Source: Kiloniella sp. EL199
GTDB taxonomy: Bacteria > Pseudomonadota > Alphaproteobacteria > Kiloniellales > Kiloniellaceae
Assembly: GCF_900313065.1 (NCBI RefSeq)
Contig: NZ_OMPU01000010.1
Coordinates: forward strand, 558,001-622,000
Reading direction: 5' to 3'
DNA length: 64,000 nt
Positions 24,894 through 33,914 of the stretch are shown here, piece after piece. The position numbers were made by a program, and so were the translations under genes. The stretch's first letter is position 1. Each line of letters opens with the position of its first letter. The notes beneath the pieces are model-generated. The model did not search any database. It was not told the DNA's origin and saw only the letters and a program-made list of their open reading frames with translations.

Positions 24894-25694
24894 GGCTTGC
24901 AGATAACGGTTTACAGAATACTTGACGGCTTGTTTCCCGTCTGTATCGATTGTCCTGCCCTCAAAAGCCCCGTGTACTGTCTCAAAATCATAAGGCTCAA
25001 TTGAGTGGCCAATGTTTGTGACCTTCCTGGCGGACAAGGGAATATAGTTCGGATAGCTGTACATAAAGCTGACGTGTTTCTGATCGGCGACGACCTGTAT
25101 GATATCGCCTGTAAATAGGTAACCTTTCGCTTCTCGCCAGTGGAGTACCGTACCGCCTGCAAAGTGACCACCACATTTAACCAAGGTAATGTCTGGATTG
25201 ATGGAAAGAGAATTTCCCGTCCAGTGATGAATTGCAGGATGTGACTTTTGCACCCACTGGGCATCATTCTGATTAAGGTAGATCGGGATTTTATCAAAAA
25301 TGTCGCTCCAGTTTCCCATCGCGGTGTAGTAATGGGGATGGGAAATCGCGATAGCTGTGAGTTCGCCCCTGCTGTTAATCCAGTCAATTGTGGGCTGGTC
25401 AAGTATTGAGAGACAATCCCAGAGAACATTTCCATAAGACGTCTCAATAAAAAAAGCACGTTGTCCAATCGCGGCACGTGGTTCAATGATCAAGCTGTGT
25501 AATTTTTCACTATGTCTCTCACGCCTTATATGGTGATGGGCTTTCAAATCTGATGATGTCACCCATTTCTGACCTGTCTCGGGCACATATTGGCGCTCAT
25601 CTTCGCAGATCGGACAGTGTGACGGGGGAAGGCCAGTATCCGGTTTTTGTTCCGGGTATTGTGTGCCACAGGTTGCACAGAGGTATTCTGTCAT
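24882..25694 (-). CDS. MBL-fold hydrolase with N-terminal zinc ribbon
   Basis: About 270 residues. The N-terminus is a rubredoxin-like zinc ribbon (CATCGTQYPE and CPICEDERQYV, four Cys), followed by a metallo-beta-lactamase fold (FFIETSYGNVLWDC, AISHPHYYTAMGNW, KCGGHFAGGTVLHW, LFTGDIIQV). The usual HxHxDH motif is replaced by SHPHYYT, so only part of the canonical zinc site is kept: one His of the motif, the later His and the Asp are present. The upstream Met (25766) is possible, but ATG 25694 begins right at the zinc ribbon. The substrate is unknown. It overlaps the convergent LysR gene by 12 bp. Confidence 0.8.
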   Translation of the reverse strand: MTEYLCATCGTQYPEQKPDTGLPPSHCPICEDERQYVPETGQKWVTSSDLKAHHHIRRERHSEKLHSLIIEPRAAIGQRAFFIETSYGNVLWDCLSILDQPTIDWINSRGELTAIAISHPHYYTAMGNWSDIFDKIPIYLNQNDAQWVQKSHPAIHHWTGNSLSINPDITLVKCGGHFAGGTVLHWREAKGYLFTGDIIQVVADQKHVSFMYSYPNYIPLSARKVTNIGHSIEPYDFETVHGAFEGRTIDTDGKQAVKYSVNRYLQALEA

Positions 25695-25808
25695 ATCTGG
25701 AAGAGCCTTATTGAGTGTTGAGCATTTTATATGAAAACGGGGGGCATGTTTTTCAAGAAATTCCATACTTGGAGTTCGAACATTATCAGTTTGTGCCGTG
25801 ATTTCATT

Positions 25809-25850
25809 TTTTTAGCCCAGAGTTTTTAGCTCAGAGTTTTTAGCCCAGAG
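25809..25850. repeat. Three tandem 14 bp repeats
   Basis: The unit TTTTTAGCYCAGAG occurs three times (second copy has T in place of C). It lies in the gap between the MBL gene and the DMT pair. Confidence 0.92.
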
Positions 25851-26020
25851 ATATCAAAAGAAATACATCAGGCAAACGTGTCTCTGAACGACACCGGACA
25901 AGCCTTGCTTTGGTAATAATATCCTGCTTTCGCCAAAATGCATATTTTCTACAATCTTGCTTGCAATTGTTAGTGAAAGCTTGCTCTATGATGGGATACT
26001 TTCGAAAATGGAATAGGTCA

Positions 26021-27127
26021 ATGACTCCACAGAATAGTCATCCTTCTGGGCGTGCCGGACATTCTGCGAGTTCTGGAAATACAGAGGTTACAGCAGCAGA
26101 GAACTTCAAGGGTGCTGCCTTTATGGTTTTAAGTCAGGCAACGTTTGTGTTTAACGATGCATTGATGAAACTTGCTTCTGCTGATCTTTCCCTTTTCCAG
26201 ACGATTTTTTTACGCGGTCTTTTTACCACTTTCTTTCTGGGATTGATTGCCTGGAGAACCGCTGCATTATTCCGTCCACTTTCTGTATCGGATCGAAAAA
26301 TACTGGTACTTCGGGTTATTGGCGAAGTTGGCGCAACACTCTGTTACCTGACCGCACTTTTTAATATGCCCATAGCCAATTCCACGGCAATTTTACAGGC
26401 TTTGCCGCTGGCAGTTACCCTTAGTGCAGCACTTTTTCTGGGGGAAGCAGTTGGTTGGCGGCGTTATTCTGCGATCGCGACAGGTTTCATTGGTGTGATG
26501 ATTATTGTGCGCCCGGGGGCAGAAGGGTTCAATGCCTATTCTTTCTGGGCTTTGGCGGCTGTGGTTTTCATTGTGTTACGAGATCTTGTTACGAAGAAGA
26601 TCTCAAAGGATGTCCCTTCTATCTATGTTGCGTTACTGACGTCAATTTCTTTGACACTGACTGCTGCGATCCTGTTGCCGACGACGGGCTGGCAACCCGT
26701 TCAAGTCGTATCTTTGGGGTATTTGACGGGGGCAGGCTGTTTCCTGATGATCGGCTATCTCAGTGTGATTGCAGCGATGCGTATAGGGGAAACGTCTTTT
26801 GTATCACCCTTCCGCTATACAATCCTGCTTTGGGCGATTTTGCTCGGCGTAGTGGTTTTTGGCGAGTTACCTGATTTCTGGACGATTGTTGGCAGCATCA
26901 TTCTGGTTATTACGGGGGGCTATACCTTCTATCGCGAGAACAAGCTAAAGAAGAGGGCCGAAGCTCAAAAATCTGTGCAGAAAACCTCGAAGGGGCAGAA
27001 AACCTCGAAAGGACAGAAAGCAGAGAACAGTAAGCAGGTTAATTCTTCTGAGGGAAACGATGATCAGGGGATTTGGCCAGAAAAGGCAAAAGATCTGGAG
27101 AAAGCAGAAGAACTAATCAATCGATAG
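26021..27127 (+). CDS. EamA/DMT transporter with charged C-terminal tail (tandem copy 1)
   Basis: About 368 residues. Ten membrane helices in two EamA repeats between about residues 30 and 310; signatures include QTIFLRGLFTTFFLG, RVIGEVGATLCYLTALFNMP and AAMRIGETSFVSPFRYT. The last 60 residues form a soluble, lysine- and glutamate-rich tail with a duplicated KTSKGQ hexapeptide, coded by an 18 bp direct repeat at 26981-27016. ATG 26021 is the first sensible start; an open frame extends to 25910. The following gene is a clear paralogue, so the pair arose by tandem duplication and may work as a heterodimer. Substrate unknown. Confidence 0.85.
   Translation: MTPQNSHPSGRAGHSASSGNTEVTAAENFKGAAFMVLSQATFVFNDALMKLASADLSLFQTIFLRGLFTTFFLGLIAWRTAALFRPLSVSDRKILVLRVIGEVGATLCYLTALFNMPIANSTAILQALPLAVTLSAALFLGEAVGWRRYSAIATGFIGVMIIVRPGAEGFNAYSFWALAAVVFIVLRDLVTKKISKDVPSIYVALLTSISLTLTAAILLPTTGWQPVQVVSLGYLTGAGCFLMIGYLSVIAAMRIGETSFVSPFRYTILLWAILLGVVVFGELPDFWTIVGSIILVITGGYTFYRENKLKKRAEAQKSVQKTSKGQKTSKGQKAENSKQVNSSEGNDDQGIWPEKAKDLEKAEELINR
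26981..27016 (+). repeat. 18 bp in-frame tandem repeat (KTSKGQ x2)
   Basis: Two 18 bp units, differing at two positions, code for KTSKGQ twice in the tail of the DMT transporter. Confidence 0.9.
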
Positions 27128-27168
27128 AGAATGTAAGTTGAGGACCACGTCATGAGTGGATCTGTATT

Positions 27169-28134
27169 ATGAGAGAGCCAGATAACAACACGGTACCTGT
27201 GAAAAGCCTTTCGGGCGATGCTACTGATCATGCCGAAAATGAACATAATGCGGGGAATGAACAGGGCGCAAGTGGTAACCTGCGTGGGGCTTTGCTGATG
27301 TCGCTCGGGATGGCTGCCTTTATTGGAAATGTTACATTGATGAAGCTGGTCTCTTTTGATCTGACACTGTTTCAGGCCATTTTCCTTCGAGGATGTTGTG
27401 CGGCTGTTGTTCTGGGTGCTGTTTCTTATTATCGCAAAGAGCTATTTGTTACCATAACCGGGGCAGATGCCAGGGTTTTGACAATCCGGGTTATTGGTGA
27501 GGTTGGGGCATCTCTTTGTTATTTCATGGCGTTATTTAATATGCCAGTTGCTAATGTCACGGCAATACTTCAGGCTTTGCCACTGGTTGTGACATTGGGG
27601 GCAGCTGTTTTTCTGGGGGAAACCGTTGGTTGGCGGCGTTATGGTGGTATCGCGCTGGGCTTCGTCGGGGTTCTGATAATTGTTCAACCGGGAACGGATG
27701 GATTCAGCGTCTATTCTTTATGGGCGCTTGCCTCTATGTTATCCGTTGCCTTGCGCGACCTTGCAACCCGAAAGATATCATCGAACTTGCCATCTCTTTT
27801 TGTCGCCTTTGTGACTATGGTTGTCGTCACACTGGTTTGTGCCGTGTTATTGCCGACGATGGAATGGAAAGAGGTCAAAGGCGATACCATCGGGCTTCTA
27901 TTGGGGGCAGCAGTTTTCATTATGCTGGTCCATATAACCCTGATCCGGGCGATGCGCGTGGGCGAGGTCGCTTTTGTAACGCCCTTTCGCTATACGGTTA
28001 TGGTTTGGGCACTTGTGGTCGGATATTTTGTTTTTAATGAAATCCCGGATACAACGACCATCATCGGCTGTAGCCTGCTGATTGTTGCCGGCCTCTACTC
28101 CTTCTGGCGTGAACGCAAGATTAAACGGGGGTAA
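27169..28134 (+). CDS. EamA/DMT transporter (tandem copy 2)
   Basis: A 321-residue paralogue of the previous gene, sharing QAIFLRGCCAAVVLG, RVIGEVGASLCYFMALFNMP, FLGETVGWRRYGGIALGFVG and VGEVAFVTPFRYTVM. It has a longer hydrophilic N-terminus (about 40 residues) and lacks the charged tail. It follows 41 bp after copy 1 and is co-oriented; an operon is likely. Both belong to the alphaproteobacterial drug/metabolite exporter branch. Confidence 0.87.
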   Translation: MREPDNNTVPVKSLSGDATDHAENEHNAGNEQGASGNLRGALLMSLGMAAFIGNVTLMKLVSFDLTLFQAIFLRGCCAAVVLGAVSYYRKELFVTITGADARVLTIRVIGEVGASLCYFMALFNMPVANVTAILQALPLVVTLGAAVFLGETVGWRRYGGIALGFVGVLIIVQPGTDGFSVYSLWALASMLSVALRDLATRKISSNLPSLFVAFVTMVVVTLVCAVLLPTMEWKEVKGDTIGLLLGAAVFIMLVHITLIRAMRVGEVAFVTPFRYTVMVWALVVGYFVFNEIPDTTTIIGCSLLIVAGLYSFWRERKIKRG

Positions 28135-28168
28135 TCCGGGAACTTAACAGCGGTGGCCGATGAGCAAC

Positions 28169-28384
28169 TTAAAAATCTTCGGTGTGGCAAACTTTGTCGG
28201 CAAGGATGGTAAGCCAGGAAATCACCTCGCGGCTTTCCGGTGACAGCCTGGATGCTTCCAGTTGTTCATCGCTTGCATGTATTTTCAGGTCACTCCATTT
28301 TTGGCAAAAATCACTGAGATCTCTTGGTTTGAGAGAGGCCTGATCTGGTACTAATTGTGGGGTCGGTTTGTTACTGCCGGTCAC
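28169..28384 (-). CDS. Small conserved-looking protein, unknown
   Basis: A 71-residue cytoplasmic protein with two predicted helices (LSDFCQKWSDLKIHASDEQL and SPESREVISWLTILADKVC). It starts with GTG at 28384 behind a good AGGA (8 nt spacing), which argues for a real gene. No family recognised. It is convergent with the second DMT gene. Confidence 0.5.
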   Translation of the reverse strand: MTGSNKPTPQLVPDQASLKPRDLSDFCQKWSDLKIHASDEQLEASRLSPESREVISWLTILADKVCHTEDF

Positions 28385-28693
28385 AGATTTTTCCTATCCT
28401 TTTGGCTTCAAGTCTTTGCTGTATATATGCTTTTTGTTTCTACTCGTTGTGTTCTCAAGAGCAAAGGCTATGTTGATTTCCAAGCAAGCTTATATCCGCC
28501 AATCTAAAATTTAATTTCTTATGTAATTCATTATGAAGCAGTTGCGAGTTCAGGTAGCGTCCAAAAAGCGTGAAAAAAACGTAAAAGGTTTTTTAACTTT
28601 CTCTACAAGTGGTAATCTCTGTGAACTTAAAAGGGTAATTTAGGGGCATTGTTCTAATGTTTCTAATCTGGGGAACTGGGGTCTGGGTACAAA
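28385..28693. other. Intergenic region before the winged-helix regulator
   Basis: About 310 bp, AT-rich, containing the A/T-run sequence AAAACGTAAAAGGTTTTTT near 28575. No palindromic operator stands out. It should hold divergent promoters for the 71-residue gene and the large regulator. Confidence 0.4.
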
Positions 28694-30355
28694 ATGCAAA
28701 ATAACCCGGCAGAAAAAATACTTAAACTTCGACTTTACGGTACCTTCAGCGCGGAATGGTCTGATGGTACCAAGCTCAATGTGCGTAGTACAAAGCTACG
28801 GGCCATGATTGCCCTTCTGGCAATGGCACCTGACATGACCCGGACACGTTCGTGGCTGCAGGATAAGCTTTGGTCTTTATCGGGCGCGGAACTTGGTCGG
28901 GCAAGCCTGCGCCGAGGATTAAGCGACTTGAAGCGCGCAATTGGTCCTGACTTTGAAGCGCTGTTTGATGTGTCACATGATAACATTGCTCTTAATGATG
29001 ATGTTGTTGAACTAGTGGGCACACCAACCGAAGGTGAGTTTCTTGAAGGTATCGAGATTGCCGAAGGTGGTTTTACCTCGTGGGTAGATGAACAGAGGAA
29101 TAATCGTCCGCAATTAATATCTTCATTAGAGTTTTTTAACCCTTCTGACAAAGCGGGTATCTTGCCTGCTGTCGCTGTTCTTCCTTTTTTGCAGAGCTTC
29201 AAACGAGACGGAGAGAATGTTCTGGGCGATATGCTGGCCGAGGAAGTCTCGCGCGCGCTGTCCAGATCGCAACTGATTGATGTTATCTCTCACTTATCCT
29301 GTCGCAATCTCAATATGCGTCTTCTGAGTTTGGCGGATGTACGGCGCGCACTAAATGTCGAATACGTAATTCACGGTAGCTACCATCAGGATGGAGAGTG
29401 TTTTCATCTGGACGCTGATTTCCTGGATACAGACAGCGGGCGTATTATCTGGTCACGTCAGTTCTCTGCACGAATGTCAGACTTTCTCAATGGCGGGCAG
29501 GAAATCGTCGCTGATATTTCTCGCCAGATTGGACAATCCATTCTCTCCACCTCTATTGAACTGGCGACAAGTAAACCCCTGCCAGAAGTGGCGAGTCATG
29601 CATTACTGGTTTCGGGGGTGGCATTAATGCACAGGTTGAAGCTGGCGAGCTTTGCCAAGGCCAGACCATTAATTGAAGAGATTATTCGTAAATCTCCCAA
29701 TCATGCATCGCTCTATGCCTGGCTGGGGAAATGGTATGTGCTTTCTATACATCAGGGCTGGAGTAATGACTTCAGCAAGGACAGCCAACTGGCAATAGAT
29801 TGTACAGCTCGGGCGTTGGATTTAGATCCTGATTGTTCATTTTCTTTGGCTGTTGATGGTCTTGTGCATAATACACTTTTTAAAGAATTTAAGATAGCAT
29901 TTCAGCGATACGATCGTGCAGTTGAACTTAATCCCAACGATGCGCTATCTTGGTTGTTAAAGGGAACTTTACACGCTTTTATTGATGAAGGTAAGCTTGC
30001 GGCTTCGTATACTGAGCGGGCAAGAAGTTTATCCCCTCTTGATCCTCATAAGTACTATTTTGAATCACTTTCTGCTACAGCCTTGTTAGCTGATAAACAG
30101 TATGAAAAGGCTTATCAATTAGCAGAAAGTTCACTGCAAGCTAATCGTCGTCATTTTTCAACTATGAGAGCAAAGATTGTTGCATTGCAAGGTTTGGGGC
30201 GTACTAAAGATGCTGCCTCTACTGCAAAAGAGCTGATGTCATGTGAACCCAATTTTACTGTTTCTAAGTGGCTCTCACAGCACCCCGCAGGAAGTTATCC
30301 CTTGGGGCAAGAATGTGCTGCAGCACTACGTGAAGCTGGCGTACCGGAAAACTAG
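28694..30355 (+). CDS. Winged-helix (SARP/OmpR-like) regulator with TolB-like and TPR domains
   Basis: A 553-residue multidomain protein. Residues about 10-90 form a SARP/Trans_reg_C-type winged helix (LRLYGTFSAEW, STKLRAMIALLAMAP, RASLRRGLSDLKRAIG). Residues about 155-275 match the TolB-N-like regulatory domain common in such proteins (AVAVLPFLQSF, LADVRRALNVEYVIHGSY, RIIWSRQFSA). Residues about 290-530 form TPR-like helices (ALDLDPDCSFSLAVDGLVH, AVELNPNDALSWLLKG). There is no receiver or kinase domain. It lies 73 bp before the PAP2/subtilase pair, on the same strand, and is likely its transcriptional activator. Confidence 0.82.
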   Translation: MQNNPAEKILKLRLYGTFSAEWSDGTKLNVRSTKLRAMIALLAMAPDMTRTRSWLQDKLWSLSGAELGRASLRRGLSDLKRAIGPDFEALFDVSHDNIALNDDVVELVGTPTEGEFLEGIEIAEGGFTSWVDEQRNNRPQLISSLEFFNPSDKAGILPAVAVLPFLQSFKRDGENVLGDMLAEEVSRALSRSQLIDVISHLSCRNLNMRLLSLADVRRALNVEYVIHGSYHQDGECFHLDADFLDTDSGRIIWSRQFSARMSDFLNGGQEIVADISRQIGQSILSTSIELATSKPLPEVASHALLVSGVALMHRLKLASFAKARPLIEEIIRKSPNHASLYAWLGKWYVLSIHQGWSNDFSKDSQLAIDCTARALDLDPDCSFSLAVDGLVHNTLFKEFKIAFQRYDRAVELNPNDALSWLLKGTLHAFIDEGKLAASYTERARSLSPLDPHKYYFESLSATALLADKQYEKAYQLAESSLQANRRHFSTMRAKIVALQGLGRTKDAASTAKELMSCEPNFTVSKWLSQHPAGSYPLGQECAAALREAGVPEN

Positions 30356-30428
30356 CCATGTCCATAAATTGAGCCAAATTTTTTTACTGCTTCAGGGCTA
30401 ATTCTTATTTAAAGAGTAGGAACAAATA

Positions 30429-31553
30429 ATGTCTATCAACTCTACCCAAACGGGTCTCACAGGATTAACGGGTCTCACAGGATTAACAGGCCTCACAGGA
30501 TTAACAGGAAGTGCTGTAGGAGTTGGGGCTATTCTGTCTTCATCGGATGCTGTAAGATCACCATGGAATTTACCTGAACCGGGGGAAGAACCACCTCATA
30601 TTCCATCTAATGAAACTGTAAACTTGAGTAACTGGACACCACAAGTTCGTGAAGTCACCATTTTAACTGACTTGCTCTCGCGTTTGTCTTTTAAAGATGA
30701 TGGTAATGAAGGGGCTATTTCTATCTGGTTTCAGCATGATCACCCTCATGGAGGGTTAGATCACGCACCGCATCCTTCCTATTCAAAGTTGGCTAAGTTA
30801 TCGCGCCCAAATGAAGAAGTGTTTCGTTCACAATTAGAGTATGTACGGAATTATGCGGATCAACGATCAGAACGTGCTGCGGAAATTTTGGCACAGGTTG
30901 GCTATCCGACAGAATTCTTTACTTCAATTGTTCCTTTAAGTGCAACAAAGCATAGCTATACACTTCAGTTGATCCACCTTGTCCAACAACTTGCATCGCA
31001 TGTGGTCCTCAGAACTAAGCATAGTTTGGCTTGTCGTCGCCCTGATATTTACTCGGCACAGATACAGCCAATTATTCCAACCCCGGGCCATGGAACACTA
31101 CCAAGCGGTCATGCGACAGAGGCTTTCACGGTTGCAACTGTCTTTGGGGCGTTGCTGGATGATACGATTATGTCGTTTCAGCAAAGCCCTTCGATTAAAG
31201 CACTACTGCTTTCCGTGGCAGAACGCATTGCGGTGAACCGTACTGTTGCCGGGGTCCATTTCCCGGCAGATAGTACAGCCGGGGCGGCGTTGGGGACGAC
31301 GCTTGGCAACTATCTGTTACAGCTTGCCAGCGGGAAAAGCGGCGATATTGATGCAGTTGAATTTATTGGCAACAACGCCACGGGTGATTTTGATAAATCG
31401 GTTATCGCATTGGGTGATTCAGGTTGTGATCCTGTTGTGAAATGGGGCACGTCAGAGGTTCATGGTGAGCCGGATAATCTATTCCGGTGGCTGTGGCTCA
31501 AGGCCAAAAGCGAGTGGGAGGAAGCCCCTGCTGCAGGAGGCGGCAATGGCTGA
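30429..31553 (+). CDS. PAP2/vanadium-haloperoxidase-like enzyme with GLT-repeat N-terminus
   Basis: A 374-residue protein. The three motifs of the PAP2/vanadium-dependent haloperoxidase superfamily are all visible: K197-x6-R204-P205 (KHSLACRRP), P225-S-G-H228 (TLPSGHAT) and N-R271-x5-H277-x3-D281 (NRTVAGVHFPAD). So it binds phosphate or vanadate and could be an acid phosphatase or a haloperoxidase; the soluble nature and large N-terminal domain favour the haloperoxidase-like branch. No signal peptide or membrane helix is seen. Residues 9-27 are GLT repeats coded by a 54 bp tandem repeat. Its last 8 bp overlap the protease start, implying translational coupling. Confidence 0.82.
   Translation: MSINSTQTGLTGLTGLTGLTGLTGLTGSAVGVGAILSSSDAVRSPWNLPEPGEEPPHIPSNETVNLSNWTPQVREVTILTDLLSRLSFKDDGNEGAISIWFQHDHPHGGLDHAPHPSYSKLAKLSRPNEEVFRSQLEYVRNYADQRSERAAEILAQVGYPTEFFTSIVPLSATKHSYTLQLIHLVQQLASHVVLRTKHSLACRRPDIYSAQIQPIIPTPGHGTLPSGHATEAFTVATVFGALLDDTIMSFQQSPSIKALLLSVAERIAVNRTVAGVHFPADSTAGAALGTTLGNYLLQLASGKSGDIDAVEFIGNNATGDFDKSVIALGDSGCDPVVKWGTSEVHGEPDNLFRWLWLKAKSEWEEAPAAGGGNG
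30451..30504 (+). repeat. Three 18 bp in-frame tandem repeats (GLTGLT)
   Basis: Three 18 bp units, each coding GLTGLT, expand the N-terminus of the PAP2-like protein. Units differ at one or two bases. The number of units could vary by slippage without breaking the frame. Confidence 0.93.
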
Positions 31554-33666
31554 TTCCTATCACTGGCAGGATGACGGCATCAAAGCCGTTGATCCCTATG
31601 AAGACTGGCTGTTGGATACCGGCGCGGGCTATGGCTTTCCTTTTGGGCCGCCAAATGAAGCACATTGTTATACCGGAACCGAAGCGTCGGATAACTTTGT
31701 GGCTGGTGATGAAAACCCGGATGCTATTTATCCCGTGCTTTATCGACCAGGTGGTGAACAGCCAAGCTTTCGCCCCTTTGTATTGCGGGAAAGTTCTGTA
31801 AGCCGGGGAATCTCCTCTGGCGATGCCTTTCCGCATTCAAATGCCGGAACCTCGGGGATCAAACGCCGGATTGGCGTTCCCTTACGTGCGGCAAGTGTAA
31901 ACCAAAGCTATGTATCCGAGGCTTTGGTAACGTCACCTTGTATATCTTCGTCTGCAAAGGTTGTGGTGGGTGTTATTGATGATGGCATCGCCATTGCCAA
32001 TCGTCATTTCCAGTCAGAAGCTGGCAGCACCCGGATTGATTTTGCCTGGGTGCAGGATGGTGATACCCAGTCTGGTTCAGGCGCTGGCTCTGTGTCGTGT
32101 TCTGGGACTGGTTCCAATGTTGCATTTGGCCGTGAATATACCAAGGCTGATATTGATGGTGCTCTTGCTGAACACACTGATGCACTGGGGGCAACAGATG
32201 AAGCTGCTCTTTATCGGGCGTTGGGGTTGGTTGATAGCCGCAAGGTGATGCCCAATTCACTGGATGGGAAAGCAGCACACGGCACACATGTGCTCGATCT
32301 GGCTGCCGGGGGTGATTACGAAAGCACATCATCAGATGTTTTGGAAGAAGACCGCATCATAGCGGTACAGGTGCCCGCCGCTGTTACCTGGGACACATCG
32401 GGTATGGGGCTGGACAGTTTTATTCTGGCCGGGGTGCACTATATCCTTGATCGTGCTGATCGTGTTGCGCCGAACCTGCCCGTGGTGATTAATTTCAGCT
32501 ACGGGATTTTTGGCGGTCCGCATGATGGTACGTCGCTGTTGGAAAAGGCGATTGATGAGATTGTGACAGCCCGAAATGACAGGGTTGCCCCCACATCAGT
32601 AGTTTTGCCATCCGGGAACCATCATCTACAGCGATCCCATGCTGTCATCGCAGATGCAGACTTTAACGTTGATGGTGCAAGTGAGAGTTCTGGGGCTGCT
32701 GATTGTTCCTGCGATCTTCCCTGGCGCGTGCAACCGAATGATCGCACGTCCAGTTATCTTGAAATCTGGATGCCTGAATCAGATTACGAAGACGGAGACA
32801 TTGAGGTCGAGGTTATTCCTCCAAATACAGATAATATTCCGGCACAAAGATTATCTGGTGTGGTCAATAGCGCGGTTGTGCTTAATCGCGGTACGAGAGC
32901 GGTCGCGCGTCTGTCTTATGACAGGCATGTGCCTTTATCAAAAGGCGATGAACGTGGTCGTTTTATGCTGGTTCTCGCGCCAACAGAAATTCGCACAGAT
33001 ACTGCCGAACACCTTAATCCCTTGAAATCTGCGCCGAATGGTTTGTGGACAGTGCGGATTATCAAAAGGCCTGGCAAAAAAATATCAGAACCTGTTCATG
33101 CCCGCATCCAGCGCGATGCATCGCCTTTTGGTTATCCGGCACTAGGCCGACAATCCTATTTCGATGATATGGCTTATCAGCTTTATGATCATGAAGGGAA
33201 GTTGCAGGTGGAAGATAATCATTCCATTGTAAAGCGGGCCGGATCATCCAATGGTTTGGCAACGGGTACAGTTCCGATTGTTGTGGCAAGTCATGTCGAG
33301 GCCACGGGACGTGCTACGGTTTATAGTGGCTATCAAACAACTGATTCAGGTTTGCCTGAACACGCGAAAACACCTTTCGTTTCTGCGGAAAGTGATCGTA
33401 GTAATGTCTTCAGGGGCGTGCCAGCATCGGGCGTCAATTCCGGTGTTTCAGTCACGTTGGACGGAACCTCTGTTGCCGCGCCAACCATAACGCGTGTCGT
33501 TGCAAATGCCTATAAAGCCGGTGTGGCAACAAGCCCGCTTGATGAGCTACAGGCCCAGGCCATTGCCATCGAAGCAACCAGACAGGCCAAGGAATACTTT
33601 GCGCCACTTGATGCAAATCGACAGGGCATCGGACGTTTCCCGAAAGATGAGATTTATGGAAGCTAA
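31546..33666 (+). CDS. Subtilisin-like serine protease (S8), cytoplasmic type with insertion
   Basis: A 706-residue protease. The catalytic triad is complete: D145 in VVVGVIDDGIAIANRHF, H245 in KAAHGTHVLDLAAGG, and S642 in TLDGTSVAAPTITRV; N358 in LPSGNHH is the oxyanion residue. Between Asn and Ser there is an insertion of about 250 residues with a jelly-roll look (SSYLEIWMPESDYEDGDIEV ... NGLWTVRIIKRPG). There is no signal peptide or recognisable propeptide. ATG 31546 has a strong AGGAGG and overlaps the end of the PAP2 gene; the frame extends upstream to 31462 inside that gene. A terminator follows. Target unknown. Confidence 0.88.
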   Translation: MADSYHWQDDGIKAVDPYEDWLLDTGAGYGFPFGPPNEAHCYTGTEASDNFVAGDENPDAIYPVLYRPGGEQPSFRPFVLRESSVSRGISSGDAFPHSNAGTSGIKRRIGVPLRAASVNQSYVSEALVTSPCISSSAKVVVGVIDDGIAIANRHFQSEAGSTRIDFAWVQDGDTQSGSGAGSVSCSGTGSNVAFGREYTKADIDGALAEHTDALGATDEAALYRALGLVDSRKVMPNSLDGKAAHGTHVLDLAAGGDYESTSSDVLEEDRIIAVQVPAAVTWDTSGMGLDSFILAGVHYILDRADRVAPNLPVVINFSYGIFGGPHDGTSLLEKAIDEIVTARNDRVAPTSVVLPSGNHHLQRSHAVIADADFNVDGASESSGAADCSCDLPWRVQPNDRTSSYLEIWMPESDYEDGDIEVEVIPPNTDNIPAQRLSGVVNSAVVLNRGTRAVARLSYDRHVPLSKGDERGRFMLVLAPTEIRTDTAEHLNPLKSAPNGLWTVRIIKRPGKKISEPVHARIQRDASPFGYPALGRQSYFDDMAYQLYDHEGKLQVEDNHSIVKRAGSSNGLATGTVPIVVASHVEATGRATVYSGYQTTDSGLPEHAKTPFVSAESDRSNVFRGVPASGVNSGVSVTLDGTSVAAPTITRVVANAYKAGVATSPLDELQAQAIAIEATRQAKEYFAPLDANRQGIGRFPKDEIYGS

Positions 33667-33690
33667 TTGCTCAAACGCAATTGAAGGAAC

Positions 33691-33720
33691 AAGGGCTGAC
33701 GACTTCGTCAGTCCTTTTTC
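33691..33720 (+). terminator. Terminator after the S8 protease gene
   Basis: An 11 bp stem with one G-T pair (33691-33701 with 33706-33716), tight ACTT loop, then a T run. Confidence 0.88.
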
Positions 33721-33914
33721 ATGTTTATTAAGGTTCCTAAGGGAGAAAGGTGGAGCCCATCACTAAGGGGGATATGATGGGCCCCGTTAAGCAGGACCAG
33801 AATAATGCGAGCCCATACTTAAATAGATAATTCAGTTTTAAGTATCCTCTTTGGGGGAAGAGGAAAAGCAAAATTATTAGTCATTTTCGACATATAAGCC
33901 GAAAAAATGAAATA

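Noticed and set aside
30429-33666. Known anti-phage defence system
   Set aside because: Proteases occur in several defence systems, but the PAP2/VHPO partner and the lack of nuclease, helicase or sensor genes do not match any that I know; kept as an open cassette instead.
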